A stretch of DNA of 64,000 bases from the NCBI RefSeq assembly GCF_000374845.1, contig NZ_KB895415.1, positions 1-64,000 on the forward strand, written 5' to 3'. The notes under the pieces are model-generated. The model was not told the DNA's origin. It made no database searches and was given only the letters and a program-made list of their open reading frames with translations. The stretch comes from Paenibacillus terrigena DSM 21567 (GTDB lineage: Bacteria; Bacillota; Bacilli; Paenibacillales; Paenibacillaceae). Numbering within the stretch: the first letter of the stretch is position 1; the number at the start of each line of letters is the position of its first letter. Of the stretch, positions 43,291 through 52,605 are shown piece after piece. The translations under genes and the position numbers were made by a program.

Positions 43291-44637
43291 TTACTTCTTC
43301 GTCGTTACGTCCATTGCTGCTTGCGCCATCGGTTTAATCCGCTGAATCGCTTGTGCAGGAGATTCTTTACCGCTTGCGATGTTCTTAAATGCTTCCTCTA
43401 CGACATCCGAGAGACCGACGTAAGCTTTATAGTTGATGACCTTGTACGTACTGTCGAACATTTTCTTCATCGTATCGAGGGATTCTTTGTTCTTCATGTT
43501 TGGTTCTTCTTTTTGCAGCTGAATTTGTTTGCCCTTCTCGACATCGAATTCATAGAGTTCGCTCCATGCCGCTAGAACGGCCTTCGCATTCTTCACCCCG
43601 GATGGAACATACCATAGGTTCATTTTGTCATACGGGGTTACATAAGCCGTAGCTTTCGGACCTTTCGGGAAGAACACGTAGCCAATATCGTTCGGTTTGT
43701 CTTTGACATAACCGAGGTTATCCCAACGGTAACCGTTCACGAATGCTTCTTCACCGCTGCCGAATTTCTGTTCGGAGTCTACAACTTTATGGACATTGTA
43801 CAAATCACTGAAGAATTGGATGGCTTCCATCGCATTCGGCTCATCCATCGTAATTTTGTTCGTTGCATCATCTTCGATTTGACCTTCGTTCGTTGCGATC
43901 AATGAGAATGCCAAGAGCTGCGGGCTATCCACATAGAGCGGCTTCTTGCCATTCGCTTTGACCTTTTTCAAAATGTCGAGGAACTTATCCCACGTCCATT
44001 CGCCCTTCTCTTGCAGCTCGTAAGGATCAGGCAGACCCATCTTCGTCAACATGGTTTTGTCATAGAACAAGCCATGGCTTTCTGTGTAAGGCAGCGTTAC
44101 GCCGTATTGCTTGCCTTGGTACTTCCCGTTCGATAGCGTTACTGGGTTTTTCCCGAACGCCGGGTTATTCAGGTCAATCTTGTCGTCGATCGCTTGCACA
44201 TAGCCTTCAATGACCAATTTCGGGAACGCTTCACGAAGCGGGATCATCACGATATCTGCGAATGGCTCGCCAGCAACTGAAGATGTGATCAGACGCGCAT
44301 TTGTATCTTCAACCGTCACATACTCAATTTTCGTATTGTATTTCTCCTCGACCTTCTTCTGTCTTTCCTTCTCTTCATCATTTAAGTAGGCGTCCATCCC
44401 CCACCATTGACCGATACGAAGCGGTTTGCCGCCGAAATCCATGCTTTCCTCTTCCTTAGGCTCTTCTTTCGCCGGTTCGGTTGTCGGTGTCGTCGTATCC
44501 GTTGTGCCTGCTGCAGCTTCTGTCTGTTTCGCCCCTTCAGCGGGCTTCTCCGTAGCGTTGTTACCGCTCGAACACCCGACAATCGAGATAACCATCGTCA
44601 AAATGAGTATCATGGTCCATGCTTTAAATTTGTTCAA
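43291..44637 (-). CDS. Sugar-binding lipoprotein of ABC transporter (CUT1)
   Basis: 448 aa from a TTG start with GGGGG 8 nt upstream. Signal peptide with lipobox ISIVGC-SSG, then a Glu/Thr-rich linker, then a type 1 solute-binding fold (PLRIGQWWGMDAYLNDEEKE, ADIVMIPLREAFPKLVIEGY, YGVTLPYTESHGLFYDKTML, KAVLAAWSELYEFDVEKGK). It is the first gene of the 44.6-31.8 kb run, directly behind tandem cre-like sites. A second, larger binding protein follows it. Confidence 0.92.
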   Translation of the reverse strand: MNKFKAWTMILILTMVISIVGCSSGNNATEKPAEGAKQTEAAAGTTDTTTPTTEPAKEEPKEEESMDFGGKPLRIGQWWGMDAYLNDEEKERQKKVEEKYNTKIEYVTVEDTNARLITSSVAGEPFADIVMIPLREAFPKLVIEGYVQAIDDKIDLNNPAFGKNPVTLSNGKYQGKQYGVTLPYTESHGLFYDKTMLTKMGLPDPYELQEKGEWTWDKFLDILKKVKANGKKPLYVDSPQLLAFSLIATNEGQIEDDATNKITMDEPNAMEAIQFFSDLYNVHKVVDSEQKFGSGEEAFVNGYRWDNLGYVKDKPNDIGYVFFPKGPKATAYVTPYDKMNLWYVPSGVKNAKAVLAAWSELYEFDVEKGKQIQLQKEEPNMKNKESLDTMKKMFDSTYKVINYKAYVGLSDVVEEAFKNIASGKESPAQAIQRIKPMAQAAMDVTTKK

Positions 44638-44666
44638 TTCATTTCCCCCTCGTTTTGATGTTAGAT

Positions 44667-44699
44667 TTACAAACGCTTAACACTTTGTAATCGCTTACA
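44667..44699. promoter_or_regulatory. Two tandem cre-like sites
   Basis: TGTAATCGCTTACA (44686-44699) is a near-perfect CcpA site, and ACAAACGCTTAACA next to it (44669-44682) is a second, weaker one. They lie 30-60 bp upstream of the binding-protein start and suggest glucose repression. Confidence 0.65.
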
Positions 44700-44785
44700 A
44701 TTTGTTTGTATTTACTATAGAACAATTTGCGACATTGTTGTATTCACTTATTCTCGTTGTTTTCCTACATAGGAAGCCACAAAAA

Positions 44786-44810
44786 AACAGGGAAAACAAC
44801 TTTCCCTGTT
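44786..44810 (-). terminator. Terminator after the two-component genes
   Basis: AACAGGGAAA pairs with TTTCCCTGTT on the minus strand, followed by TTTTTTTG. It separates the yesMN-type pair from the binding-protein operon. Confidence 0.85.
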
Positions 44811-44887
44811 ACGAAACCTAATATCCGTCCATAGCTATCCTAAGATTTGTACATACCGAATCGCGAAAGAAGGCTCTATAGCCTTGA

Positions 44888-46318
44888 TCATCTTGCCATT
44901 TGTTCTCTGAATTGTGTAGGGGTGTGGCCCGTGATTTTCTTGAACATCCGCGTAAAATAAAAATAGTCCTGGTACCCTACTTTTTCCGCAATAGCAGTCA
45001 CCCGCAAATTCGTCTGCTCCAGTAGATTGCATGCATTGTTAATCCGCAGCCTCGTCATATAGGAGGTGAACGTCTCGCCTACTTCTTTTTTGAACAATTG
45101 ACTTAAGTAATTCGGATTGATGTAATATTTTTGCGTGAGGCTCTGAATTGTAATTGTGCTCTGGTAGTTCTCATGGACATATTGCAAGATCGACATGAAG
45201 GTCTCATTCGTTGTCTCTCTCGTCTCATATTCAGGTTGTCTGCGGCTAAGCTTTATCGATAAAGATCTTAAGTACGCATTCATCTCGGAGACATTATTGA
45301 ACGTATCCATCAACTGCTCATAACTCATGACCATTTGTTCCTGCTGATCCTCGTCTAAGATATAGAGAAAGGACAACGTCACATTGTACATGCGAAGCGC
45401 ATCTTTGATCGTATACCCTTCTTGTTGTAACAACCCGCTGACCTCATCCGAGAGCTGTCCTAGGGCTGTGAAATCTTGATTTGCAATGGCCGTGCCGATT
45501 TTTTTGAACGTCTCTTTCAGCACGCTTCGCGATGCCGGATTCCACCGATAGACACCTGTTCGTCCCGTCATAAAATACTGATTCGAGAGCAGCGTCGCAT
45601 GCTCCAGCTCCTTGCTTATCATCGGATAGTCATCGATTTTCCCGCTAATGCCGATTCCTTTAACGCCTGCCGGCATCTGTGTCTCAAGCTCCGAAATGAT
45701 GGCCTCGAGCTGATCATAGGCCATGATATATAACATTTTTGATTTGCCAATACGAATCCGAATGGCATCCAAGCTGACGAATGGATCTCCTTCACAGGTA
45801 CATACCATGAGCCCCGCTGCTTGTCCCATATCCATATGAAGTCCTCGGCTCTCGAACGCCTGTTTAATTTTCTCCGTGCTGTCTTCGTTGTTGTCGGCAA
45901 GAAGCTGGATCAGCTGCGTCTCAGAACGGTCATGCTCGATATTTAATGTCTTACTCAGCTTTTTCAGCAGATTTGCAATTTCCTCATCATCATAGGGCTT
46001 GAGGCAATACGCTGTCGCGCCATAATTCAATGCCCGCTGCGCATAAGCAAATTCTGCGTAACCACTCACAACGACGAACTTGGGAAGGACGGGGAGCTCG
46101 GAGCCCTTCTTGATTAATTCAAGCCCGCTCATCCCCGGCATCCGAATATCGGTAAAGACGACATCCGGCTTCAGATCCCGCATGAGTTGCAGCGCCTCCA
46201 GCCCGTTATAGGCCTCTCCGACCACCTCGAAGCCGTACTTCTTCCAATCCACGCTTACCTTCAGACTCTCAACGACCCAGCTCTCGTCATCGACGATGAA
46301 CACGCTATATCTGTCCAT
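44888..46318 (-). CDS. YesN-type response regulator with AraC DNA-binding domain
   Basis: 476 aa. Receiver domain 1-125 with acidic pocket Asp10/Asp11, phospho-acceptor Asp57 (VVFTDIRMPGMSG) and Lys near 107. A central linker domain follows. The C-terminal AraC double HTH (about 375-475) includes ITIQSLTQKYYINPNYLSQL and VGYQDYFYFTRMFKKITGHT. The ATG overlaps the kinase gene by 14 bp. It probably activates the adjacent sugar-transport operon, the divergent binding-protein gene, or both. Confidence 0.93.
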   Translation of the reverse strand: MDRYSVFIVDDESWVVESLKVSVDWKKYGFEVVGEAYNGLEALQLMRDLKPDVVFTDIRMPGMSGLELIKKGSELPVLPKFVVVSGYAEFAYAQRALNYGATAYCLKPYDDEEIANLLKKLSKTLNIEHDRSETQLIQLLADNNEDSTEKIKQAFESRGLHMDMGQAAGLMVCTCEGDPFVSLDAIRIRIGKSKMLYIMAYDQLEAIISELETQMPAGVKGIGISGKIDDYPMISKELEHATLLSNQYFMTGRTGVYRWNPASRSVLKETFKKIGTAIANQDFTALGQLSDEVSGLLQQEGYTIKDALRMYNVTLSFLYILDEDQQEQMVMSYEQLMDTFNNVSEMNAYLRSLSIKLSRRQPEYETRETTNETFMSILQYVHENYQSTITIQSLTQKYYINPNYLSQLFKKEVGETFTSYMTRLRINNACNLLEQTNLRVTAIAEKVGYQDYFYFTRMFKKITGHTPTQFREQMAR

Positions 46319-48110
46319 GTTCTCTCCCCCTCGTTGGCATCAGCAATTGAATCTGTGTTCCTTCCCCATACGTGCTATGGATCGACAATCCATATGGATG
46401 GCCATAAGTCAGCTTAATACGATTATTGACATTGGCAAGACCGATGCTGGAAATCTGCGGTTCTTCCGGATCTCGCTCGGTATTCTCATATTGACTCAAC
46501 GCATTCTGAACCTGGTGCAGCCGCCCGGGCGCAATGCCGAGCCCATTATCTTCAACGGTAATGACTAATTCCTGCCGTTCGTTCATGAGACTCCTAACCG
46601 TCAACATCCCTTGATCTTCCTTCAATTCTAGACCATGAAATACGGCATTCTCGACCAGCGGCTGGAGAATCATCTTTGGAATTTGACACATCAATGTGTC
46701 TTCTTCGATCGCATAGTGTACCTGGAATCGATCACCAAATCGAATTTGTTGGATTTGAATGTACGACTCGACGATCCCCATCTCTGTCTTGAGGGACACC
46801 GTGTCTCCCCCTTTAATGCTGTATCTGAAAATCTGCCCCAGTGCTTTGGCGATTTCTCGAATTTCATGGGCACCATTGACAGCGGCCATCCCTTTGACCA
46901 TTTCGAGCGTGTTATATAGGAAATGCGGATTGATCTGACTTCGTAAGAACAATAACTCGGATTTCTTCTTCTCCAGCTCCGCTTCATAGAGCATCGCATT
47001 CGTCTCCAGGAGCTGCCGCGTTAACGTATCCACCTCATCCAGCATATTGTTAAGCCCGTTCGACATCACCGTTATTTCGGCGTAACCCTGCAGATGAACG
47101 CGATTTTTCAATGTATCCAGATCCCCGCGTTTGATGTTATTAATGAAAGCCATGAGCTTCTTGAGTGGGAGCAGAATATTACTGATGATCAACCTGAACA
47201 AGATGAACATCATAACGGCACCAATGATACAAATGATCAGTTCTAACTTGCGTACTTTGGAAATATCGTGCAGAAGCTCATCTTCGGGCATAATGCTGAT
47301 GATTGCGCTGTTGATTTCCGGCAAATCTTCCGTTTGCACGATATATCTGGTCCCGTTCAATGCCACATTCCTCGGTTTCCCAGACGGGGCATCACTCGTA
47401 ATCATTGCATTAAGTACGCTGCCGACCTCCTCTGGATCATTACTACTTGAGAAGATTTTATTATCTCGATCTACCAAATACGATTGCATCGCATATTGCT
47501 TCGAGATCGAACCAGAGGCGACGATTAATGCTTTCGGATCAATCACGAAGAATAGGGTTCCGATCACCGATGTAAATCGATCCCCCGATTGGAAGGACTT
47601 GATCTTCATCCCTACGAGCAGGCTGTTCTCCACCTGATAGGCACCTTCAAAATGCTGCAATCCGAAATAATGAATCGAATCCTGCGGAGAAATTTTATCA
47701 GTAAAAGGCGCCGTCCATCTTCCCCCTCCGAATAGGTCGTACCAACGCCCATTCTCACCGTGAATCACAATATCCAGAATGCCTTCCTTCAGCGTGGTCG
47801 TGTTAATGAGCAGACTATTCATACGCTTGGAATATCCATACACTTGCACGTTATTCTGTTCAATTAGGAAATTCTGCACATCTTGGTTGTACGCAATATT
47901 GGTCATGAGACGATCAATGACATCCCTGTTCGCGTGCACCGTCTCCTTGATCTGCGCGCTCATATCTTTCGTGTACTGTTCGTTATAATTGCTGATAATG
48001 CTAGACATTTGAACGTACGTCATCATAATAATGAATAACAACACAGCTGTAATCAGTAGTCCGATGAACAGCAGCTGCGAGCGAATCGATAGTTTACGAT
48101 AAAAAGCCAC
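46305..48110 (-). CDS. YesM-type sensor histidine kinase
   Basis: 601 aa from GTG with a long G-run upstream. Helix 1 is at 12-32, an extracytoplasmic Cache-like sensor follows (about 35-290), helix 2 is LELIICIIGAVMMFILFRLI, then HAMP, then His_kinase with the phospho-His in SQINPHFLYNTLEM and HATPase motifs (VENAVFHGLE, VEDNGLGI). These LytS/YesM-type kinases sense sugars directly or via binding proteins. It is first of the kinase-regulator pair. Confidence 0.93.
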   Translation of the reverse strand: MAFYRKLSIRSQLLFIGLLITAVLLFIIMMTYVQMSSIISNYNEQYTKDMSAQIKETVHANRDVIDRLMTNIAYNQDVQNFLIEQNNVQVYGYSKRMNSLLINTTTLKEGILDIVIHGENGRWYDLFGGGRWTAPFTDKISPQDSIHYFGLQHFEGAYQVENSLLVGMKIKSFQSGDRFTSVIGTLFFVIDPKALIVASGSISKQYAMQSYLVDRDNKIFSSSNDPEEVGSVLNAMITSDAPSGKPRNVALNGTRYIVQTEDLPEINSAIISIMPEDELLHDISKVRKLELIICIIGAVMMFILFRLIISNILLPLKKLMAFINNIKRGDLDTLKNRVHLQGYAEITVMSNGLNNMLDEVDTLTRQLLETNAMLYEAELEKKKSELLFLRSQINPHFLYNTLEMVKGMAAVNGAHEIREIAKALGQIFRYSIKGGDTVSLKTEMGIVESYIQIQQIRFGDRFQVHYAIEEDTLMCQIPKMILQPLVENAVFHGLELKEDQGMLTVRSLMNERQELVITVEDNGLGIAPGRLHQVQNALSQYENTERDPEEPQISSIGLANVNNRIKLTYGHPYGLSIHSTYGEGTQIQLLMPTRGREHGQI

Positions 48111-48265
48111 TGCTTGTCCCCCCCCAAGCGTTACACGAATGCGAATGGCAGCATCAATTATGGATATCTTATCATAAATATTGCCATTTGCTCATCGAAA
48201 CTCTTTACTCTAGCAAACTTTTCCATTACTATTTTTTAAATAGAATGTATGCAGGGAGTGATGGA

Positions 48266-49876
48266 ATGGTCCGTATCAAAGCTTACGTCATATTACTATT
48301 CACAACCCTATTCATCATGATAGCCGCCGGATGCGAGAAGACAGACGTCGACGAGGCGGCATCGCCAGAACCAACGTCTGATATCGGCAACCACCTCACC
48401 ATTTCTATCTCCTTCTGGGACATTAGCAGAGACTTCGAGAAGAAGGATGCCGTGCTGCAGAAGCTCGAACATGACTTCAATATTACCTTTAAACCCATTC
48501 AAGTGAGCCAGACAGACTATGAGGAGAAATTCAAGATATGGGCCGCTTCAGGTCATTTCCCCGACTTATTCGCCCATTCCCTCGTTATCAATTCACCTGG
48601 CATTTACGCAGACTGGATCAAACAAAAGCTTATTCGACCGCTGCCGAGTGACTTATCCAAATACCCAAACGTCTATAAAGTTGCACAAATCCCCGATACG
48701 CTCGCACTCCGTCGAGAGAAGAAATTGTATATGCTGCCGCGCATTGCTTATCCGACCAACGATCTATGGATGATGGAACGTGTCGTATTTGTCCGTAAAG
48801 ACTGGATGGATCAATTGCATCGCATCGACCCACGAAATTTCGAAGAGTTCTCCACTCTACTCGAATCGTTCACCAAAGATGATCCTGATGGCAATGGTCT
48901 GCAAGATACCGTCGGTCTAACAGCAGCAAGTATTAACTATCTCTCCTGGGTGTTCAGTCCGACATTCCCGCAATTTGCAGCCAATCAGTGGGTGCAGGAA
49001 GACAGCCAATGGATCCCTTATTATGCCTCGCAGAAAATGGAGCAGGTTGCATCGCAGTTCCGTCAATTGTACGAGAGCGGCGGGCTTGATCCGAACTTCT
49101 TCCTCATGAAGGAAGATGACGCGATTGCCAAGTTCACGCAAGGAAAAGCGGGAGCACTCGCCTATAAGGGGACGCCGGAGAGCATGAGCAAGGTGGTTGC
49201 GCTGTGGAACAAATATCATCCGAACCAAGATTTCTATGATGCGGTGAAAATCTTGCATTTGTGGCCCGCGGAGGACGGAAATCGATATTTCTATGTCGCA
49301 CCAACCTACTGGACTGAAAGTTACTTCAGCGCAAAAATGAGTGATGAGAAGATGGATCGCATCTTGCAGCTCTATGACTACCTCCTCTCACCCGAAGGAA
49401 AAAAATTAATGCAGTATGGCATTGAGGGCAAAGATTACGTGGAAAGCAGCGATCAGATCGTCATTACACGCCCTCGCGAAGCATCAGGACAACCAGTCAG
49501 CATTCAGAAGCTGTATCCATCAACGAACACCCTGCATTCCCTCGCTTCCTGGGGATTGGAACGAACCTACCGTCTCGACGAAATGAACAAAATCAATTAT
49601 GGGGAACGCAATATTCTCGCTTGTCTGGAGGAAATGCGATGGCTGCTCAACAATGCACGGGCAACCCCTTTCAAATATCCAATTATCTCGCTCTCCACGC
49701 CTCACAAGGACATCATCAGTGCTGCGATCAATCCGCTGGAGGATTTGACGGAAGTCGTGCTTAGTAAGGACGATCCGATCAAGCTGTGGCGAGAGAACGT
49801 CAAAACATACAATCAAATGGGCTTACAGCAAGCGATCAAGGAAGTGAATGATAAGCTGCTCCACCCTGATTCTTGA
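48266..49876 (+). CDS. Orphan extracellular solute-binding lipoprotein
   Basis: 536 aa from the ATG at 48266 (AGGGAG 7 nt upstream; the open frame begins at 48188). Lipobox FIMIAAGC-EKT. The type 1/LplA-like binding fold has TISISFWDISRDFEKKDAVL, WAASGHFPDLFAHSLVI and AKFTQGKAGALAYKGTPESM. It is transcribed divergently from the sensor kinase with no permease beside it. This position fits a ligand-binding partner that presents the sugar to the kinase, as in some YesMN-like systems (inference). Confidence 0.88.
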   Translation: MVRIKAYVILLFTTLFIMIAAGCEKTDVDEAASPEPTSDIGNHLTISISFWDISRDFEKKDAVLQKLEHDFNITFKPIQVSQTDYEEKFKIWAASGHFPDLFAHSLVINSPGIYADWIKQKLIRPLPSDLSKYPNVYKVAQIPDTLALRREKKLYMLPRIAYPTNDLWMMERVVFVRKDWMDQLHRIDPRNFEEFSTLLESFTKDDPDGNGLQDTVGLTAASINYLSWVFSPTFPQFAANQWVQEDSQWIPYYASQKMEQVASQFRQLYESGGLDPNFFLMKEDDAIAKFTQGKAGALAYKGTPESMSKVVALWNKYHPNQDFYDAVKILHLWPAEDGNRYFYVAPTYWTESYFSAKMSDEKMDRILQLYDYLLSPEGKKLMQYGIEGKDYVESSDQIVITRPREASGQPVSIQKLYPSTNTLHSLASWGLERTYRLDEMNKINYGERNILACLEEMRWLLNNARATPFKYPIISLSTPHKDIISAAINPLEDLTEVVLSKDDPIKLWRENVKTYNQMGLQQAIKEVNDKLLHPDS

Positions 49877-49884
49877 TACAAAAA

Positions 49885-49926
49885 AACCACCCTGCAAATC
49901 TCTCATCGGAGAGATCCGGGGTGGTT
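49885..49926 (-). terminator. Terminator of the GH38/GH95 operon, hairpin-family member
   Basis: AACCACCC pairs with GGGTGGTT, with an inner ATCTCT/AGAGAT stem. The minus strand continues TTTTTTTG. It may also end the plus-strand gene that stops at 49876. Confidence 0.8.
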
Positions 49927-50010
49927 GTCATGATCCGAGTTGAACCGGAGTAGCAACATCTGATTATAAAAAAGTTATTCTGTAGCTTTTAGCGTAGTTA
50001 ATCGTAAGGT

Positions 50011-52605
50011 TCAGCTTTCAAATACCACTTGAAGATGAAGCATGCCCTTTCCTTCAAGGGTTATCATCAAAGTATGATTTTGAATGCCGGTTATCTCCGA
50101 TTGAACTTCTTCCAAAGCATTCGTCCTATACGCAGTTTTTATCTTTCTATTCGGAAAATGGAGCTGAACGCTAGCCTGCTTGGTCGTGCAATTGCTTAAA
50201 CGCACAACAATACCTGATCCATCTCCAGATGGCATAACATCAAACGCCTGAATCCCACTGCCTATGATCTGAATAAATTGTCCAGCCTCCTCTTCCTTAC
50301 ACGTAACGACCGGGACTGTGATTACTGGCGATACAGCCTGAACAGCCGTTGGCATCACTACTGCGGGATCAAAGGATTGAATGCTGGACAGTATATAGGT
50401 AAACGAAGCATAACCCGGTTGACGAGCCCGAAAATTAGTGTCCCAGTAATTATTCATCGGCCATGCCAAAAGAAGAGGATTTGGACTTCTAGCGATGCTT
50501 TTTTGCTCTTTTCCGAAATTAAAGCCTCCTACCTGCACTAGGGGTGCATCGGGACAAACCAGGGTGATTCCATGCAAATCATCGTAGACCGAAACACTTT
50601 TATCTACTGTAATATAGTCTCTGCAAACACCCGGCAACTGCTGTGAATCAAGTTCAACGAATTGTCCGGCCGTATCGTAATGACAGCGCCATTCCTTCAC
50701 ATTCAGAGGAATTGCGAAATATATTGCCTCCGGTGTAGTAATGTCCTGCTTATGATAAGAGACCTTCATTTCAATATCTTTGCGGAATCTAAAAAAGGTA
50801 AACTTCTGTTCCAGATCGTCCACACCGGGCGCATCCCAACATACGAATAATGAAGCTGAATGTGCGTTACGCTCCACACGACATGATTTCATTCGTGAAT
50901 AAGACTGCCTTCTGGCCTGCCAATCGTGATTCCAAACACTAATGCTATTATTCCCTTTCTCTACATCTCTTGGAAAAATAGCACTGCGATGATTCGGTTG
51001 AACGGCGGGATCGATCGTTTCTTGCACATATTGAAACAAACTCCAAGGACTTGATTGATCAAGTACTTCCCAATTCGTTATTTTGTCGAACAAGCTTGCG
51101 ATGCGGCCCGTCGATGGATCGAACGAACATTTGTGGAAAGGCGTTTCTATACTTCCTTCAGTAATTTCAATATCTTTGGACCACTCCGCTTCCTGCAGCG
51201 TGTGCAGCGGAATCTTCCGCCAACTGAAAGGGGGGAGTTCAATGACCCCATAACTCGTCGCTTCATGCTTCAATTCAATATTCGTAAGTGCTTGACGCAT
51301 ACGATCTGCGCTGAGATGTCTACCTTGCGTAGTGAAGCTTGCAGGAATATGAATGTCATGCATTACTGTTGCGGATGATGAATTCAGTATCATTATCCCT
51401 TCGGGTTCTTCCGATTGCAGCGGGTTATTCGCCAACTTCTCCATTTGAACTCCTAACAAATAACTCGTCAAGCTGTTGGCCAAATATGCATAATGCGCTT
51501 TATGCATCCACTGGATACGCACATCCAAATGGTCAGGCTCAGTGACAGAATTGAAAGCCCCCCATGTATGCTCATCGTATAAGTGAATTTGTTCCCAAGC
51601 TTGCTTCTCGACTTGAATATAGGACGGATCATTCTCCTTTTGAAAAGCGTTTAACAAGTCTACAGCTTTCATTCCCTGCTTGGTGTGGCGATTCAACTTG
51701 GTTTCTTTTGCCGAGCTGCCTGAACCGAAGTTCCAATAATCCGTCCAATCACCTGAGTGAACACTTAACTGAGCCTCATGCTTTTTGACTCTTGTATATA
51801 ATTGCTCTGGTGTTACGAACGAAATTGTCTGTTCCCGGTTCTCCTCATTCCAACGCTTGATTAATCCGGCAAGCTCTTGGTCGGGAGGATTGTTATCATA
51901 AAGCGGTAGATTTGTCGCCGTCAAATAGACAAAATCAAACGGATAATCTGGATTTGAATCGATTTTCTCAAGATACTTAGCGAGACCCTCGGCCATCATG
52001 TTCGTATCCTTAGCATTTACATTACAGATTTGGCTAAACAGTGAATAATGCTCGCCATTAAACGTAAGCAGCTTTCTGACATCCGGTGTTTGCCAATGAA
52101 ATGCGCTTGGCCGAGTCAGAGGAATTCCCCCGAAGTGAATATTGATACCCATAATAAAAAATTCTACACCGGCATCCAACAACAGTTGGCTATAAGGCCA
52201 AGGTTGGCCATTTACGTCATGATGTATTGCTGTTTTGATGTCAATACCGAACTGGTTACGTAAAGTTTTAATAGGATACAGCATCTTGGCGAGCTGCTCA
52301 GCTGTTACAAGAGGTGTAGTATGCATGAACGAAGCTGAGATGCTCATTTGACCGCCCCGCAAGTAACGGCCAAATTTTTCAATCTGCTTCTCATTCGCAG
52401 TTTCTAACCAGCGTATAACAGGATAACTAGATTCGCAGGTCCATCGGAATTTATTTTCCTCCGCCCAATCCTCGGTTAATTCGCACATATGTATCGCTTG
52501 ATCGATATATTTCTTTTGCATTTCTAGTAAGACAGGCTGAGGATGTGTGTAACCGACATCCAAGTGACTATGATGGAGCACAAGCACTTCTTTAATTCGA
52601 GACAT
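50011..52605 (-). CDS. GH38-like glycoside hydrolase (DUF5054-type)
   Basis: 864 aa; the ATG at 52605 follows AGGTGAAGG. The N-terminal fold resembles GH38 alpha-mannosidases: VLHHSHLDVGYTHPQPV (metal-binding His-x-Asp), ESSYPVIRWLE, SISASFMHTTPLVTAEQLAK, and AIHHDVNGQPWPYSQLLLDA with a possible catalytic Asp. The C-terminal half is beta-rich. No signal peptide, so it acts on imported oligosaccharide in the cytoplasm. It overlaps the upstream GH95-like gene by 14 bp. Substrate linkage is unproven. Confidence 0.8.
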   Translation of the reverse strand: MSRIKEVLVLHHSHLDVGYTHPQPVLLEMQKKYIDQAIHMCELTEDWAEENKFRWTCESSYPVIRWLETANEKQIEKFGRYLRGGQMSISASFMHTTPLVTAEQLAKMLYPIKTLRNQFGIDIKTAIHHDVNGQPWPYSQLLLDAGVEFFIMGINIHFGGIPLTRPSAFHWQTPDVRKLLTFNGEHYSLFSQICNVNAKDTNMMAEGLAKYLEKIDSNPDYPFDFVYLTATNLPLYDNNPPDQELAGLIKRWNEENREQTISFVTPEQLYTRVKKHEAQLSVHSGDWTDYWNFGSGSSAKETKLNRHTKQGMKAVDLLNAFQKENDPSYIQVEKQAWEQIHLYDEHTWGAFNSVTEPDHLDVRIQWMHKAHYAYLANSLTSYLLGVQMEKLANNPLQSEEPEGIMILNSSSATVMHDIHIPASFTTQGRHLSADRMRQALTNIELKHEATSYGVIELPPFSWRKIPLHTLQEAEWSKDIEITEGSIETPFHKCSFDPSTGRIASLFDKITNWEVLDQSSPWSLFQYVQETIDPAVQPNHRSAIFPRDVEKGNNSISVWNHDWQARRQSYSRMKSCRVERNAHSASLFVCWDAPGVDDLEQKFTFFRFRKDIEMKVSYHKQDITTPEAIYFAIPLNVKEWRCHYDTAGQFVELDSQQLPGVCRDYITVDKSVSVYDDLHGITLVCPDAPLVQVGGFNFGKEQKSIARSPNPLLLAWPMNNYWDTNFRARQPGYASFTYILSSIQSFDPAVVMPTAVQAVSPVITVPVVTCKEEEAGQFIQIIGSGIQAFDVMPSGDGSGIVVRLSNCTTKQASVQLHFPNRKIKTAYRTNALEEVQSEITGIQNHTLMITLEGKGMLHLQVVFES

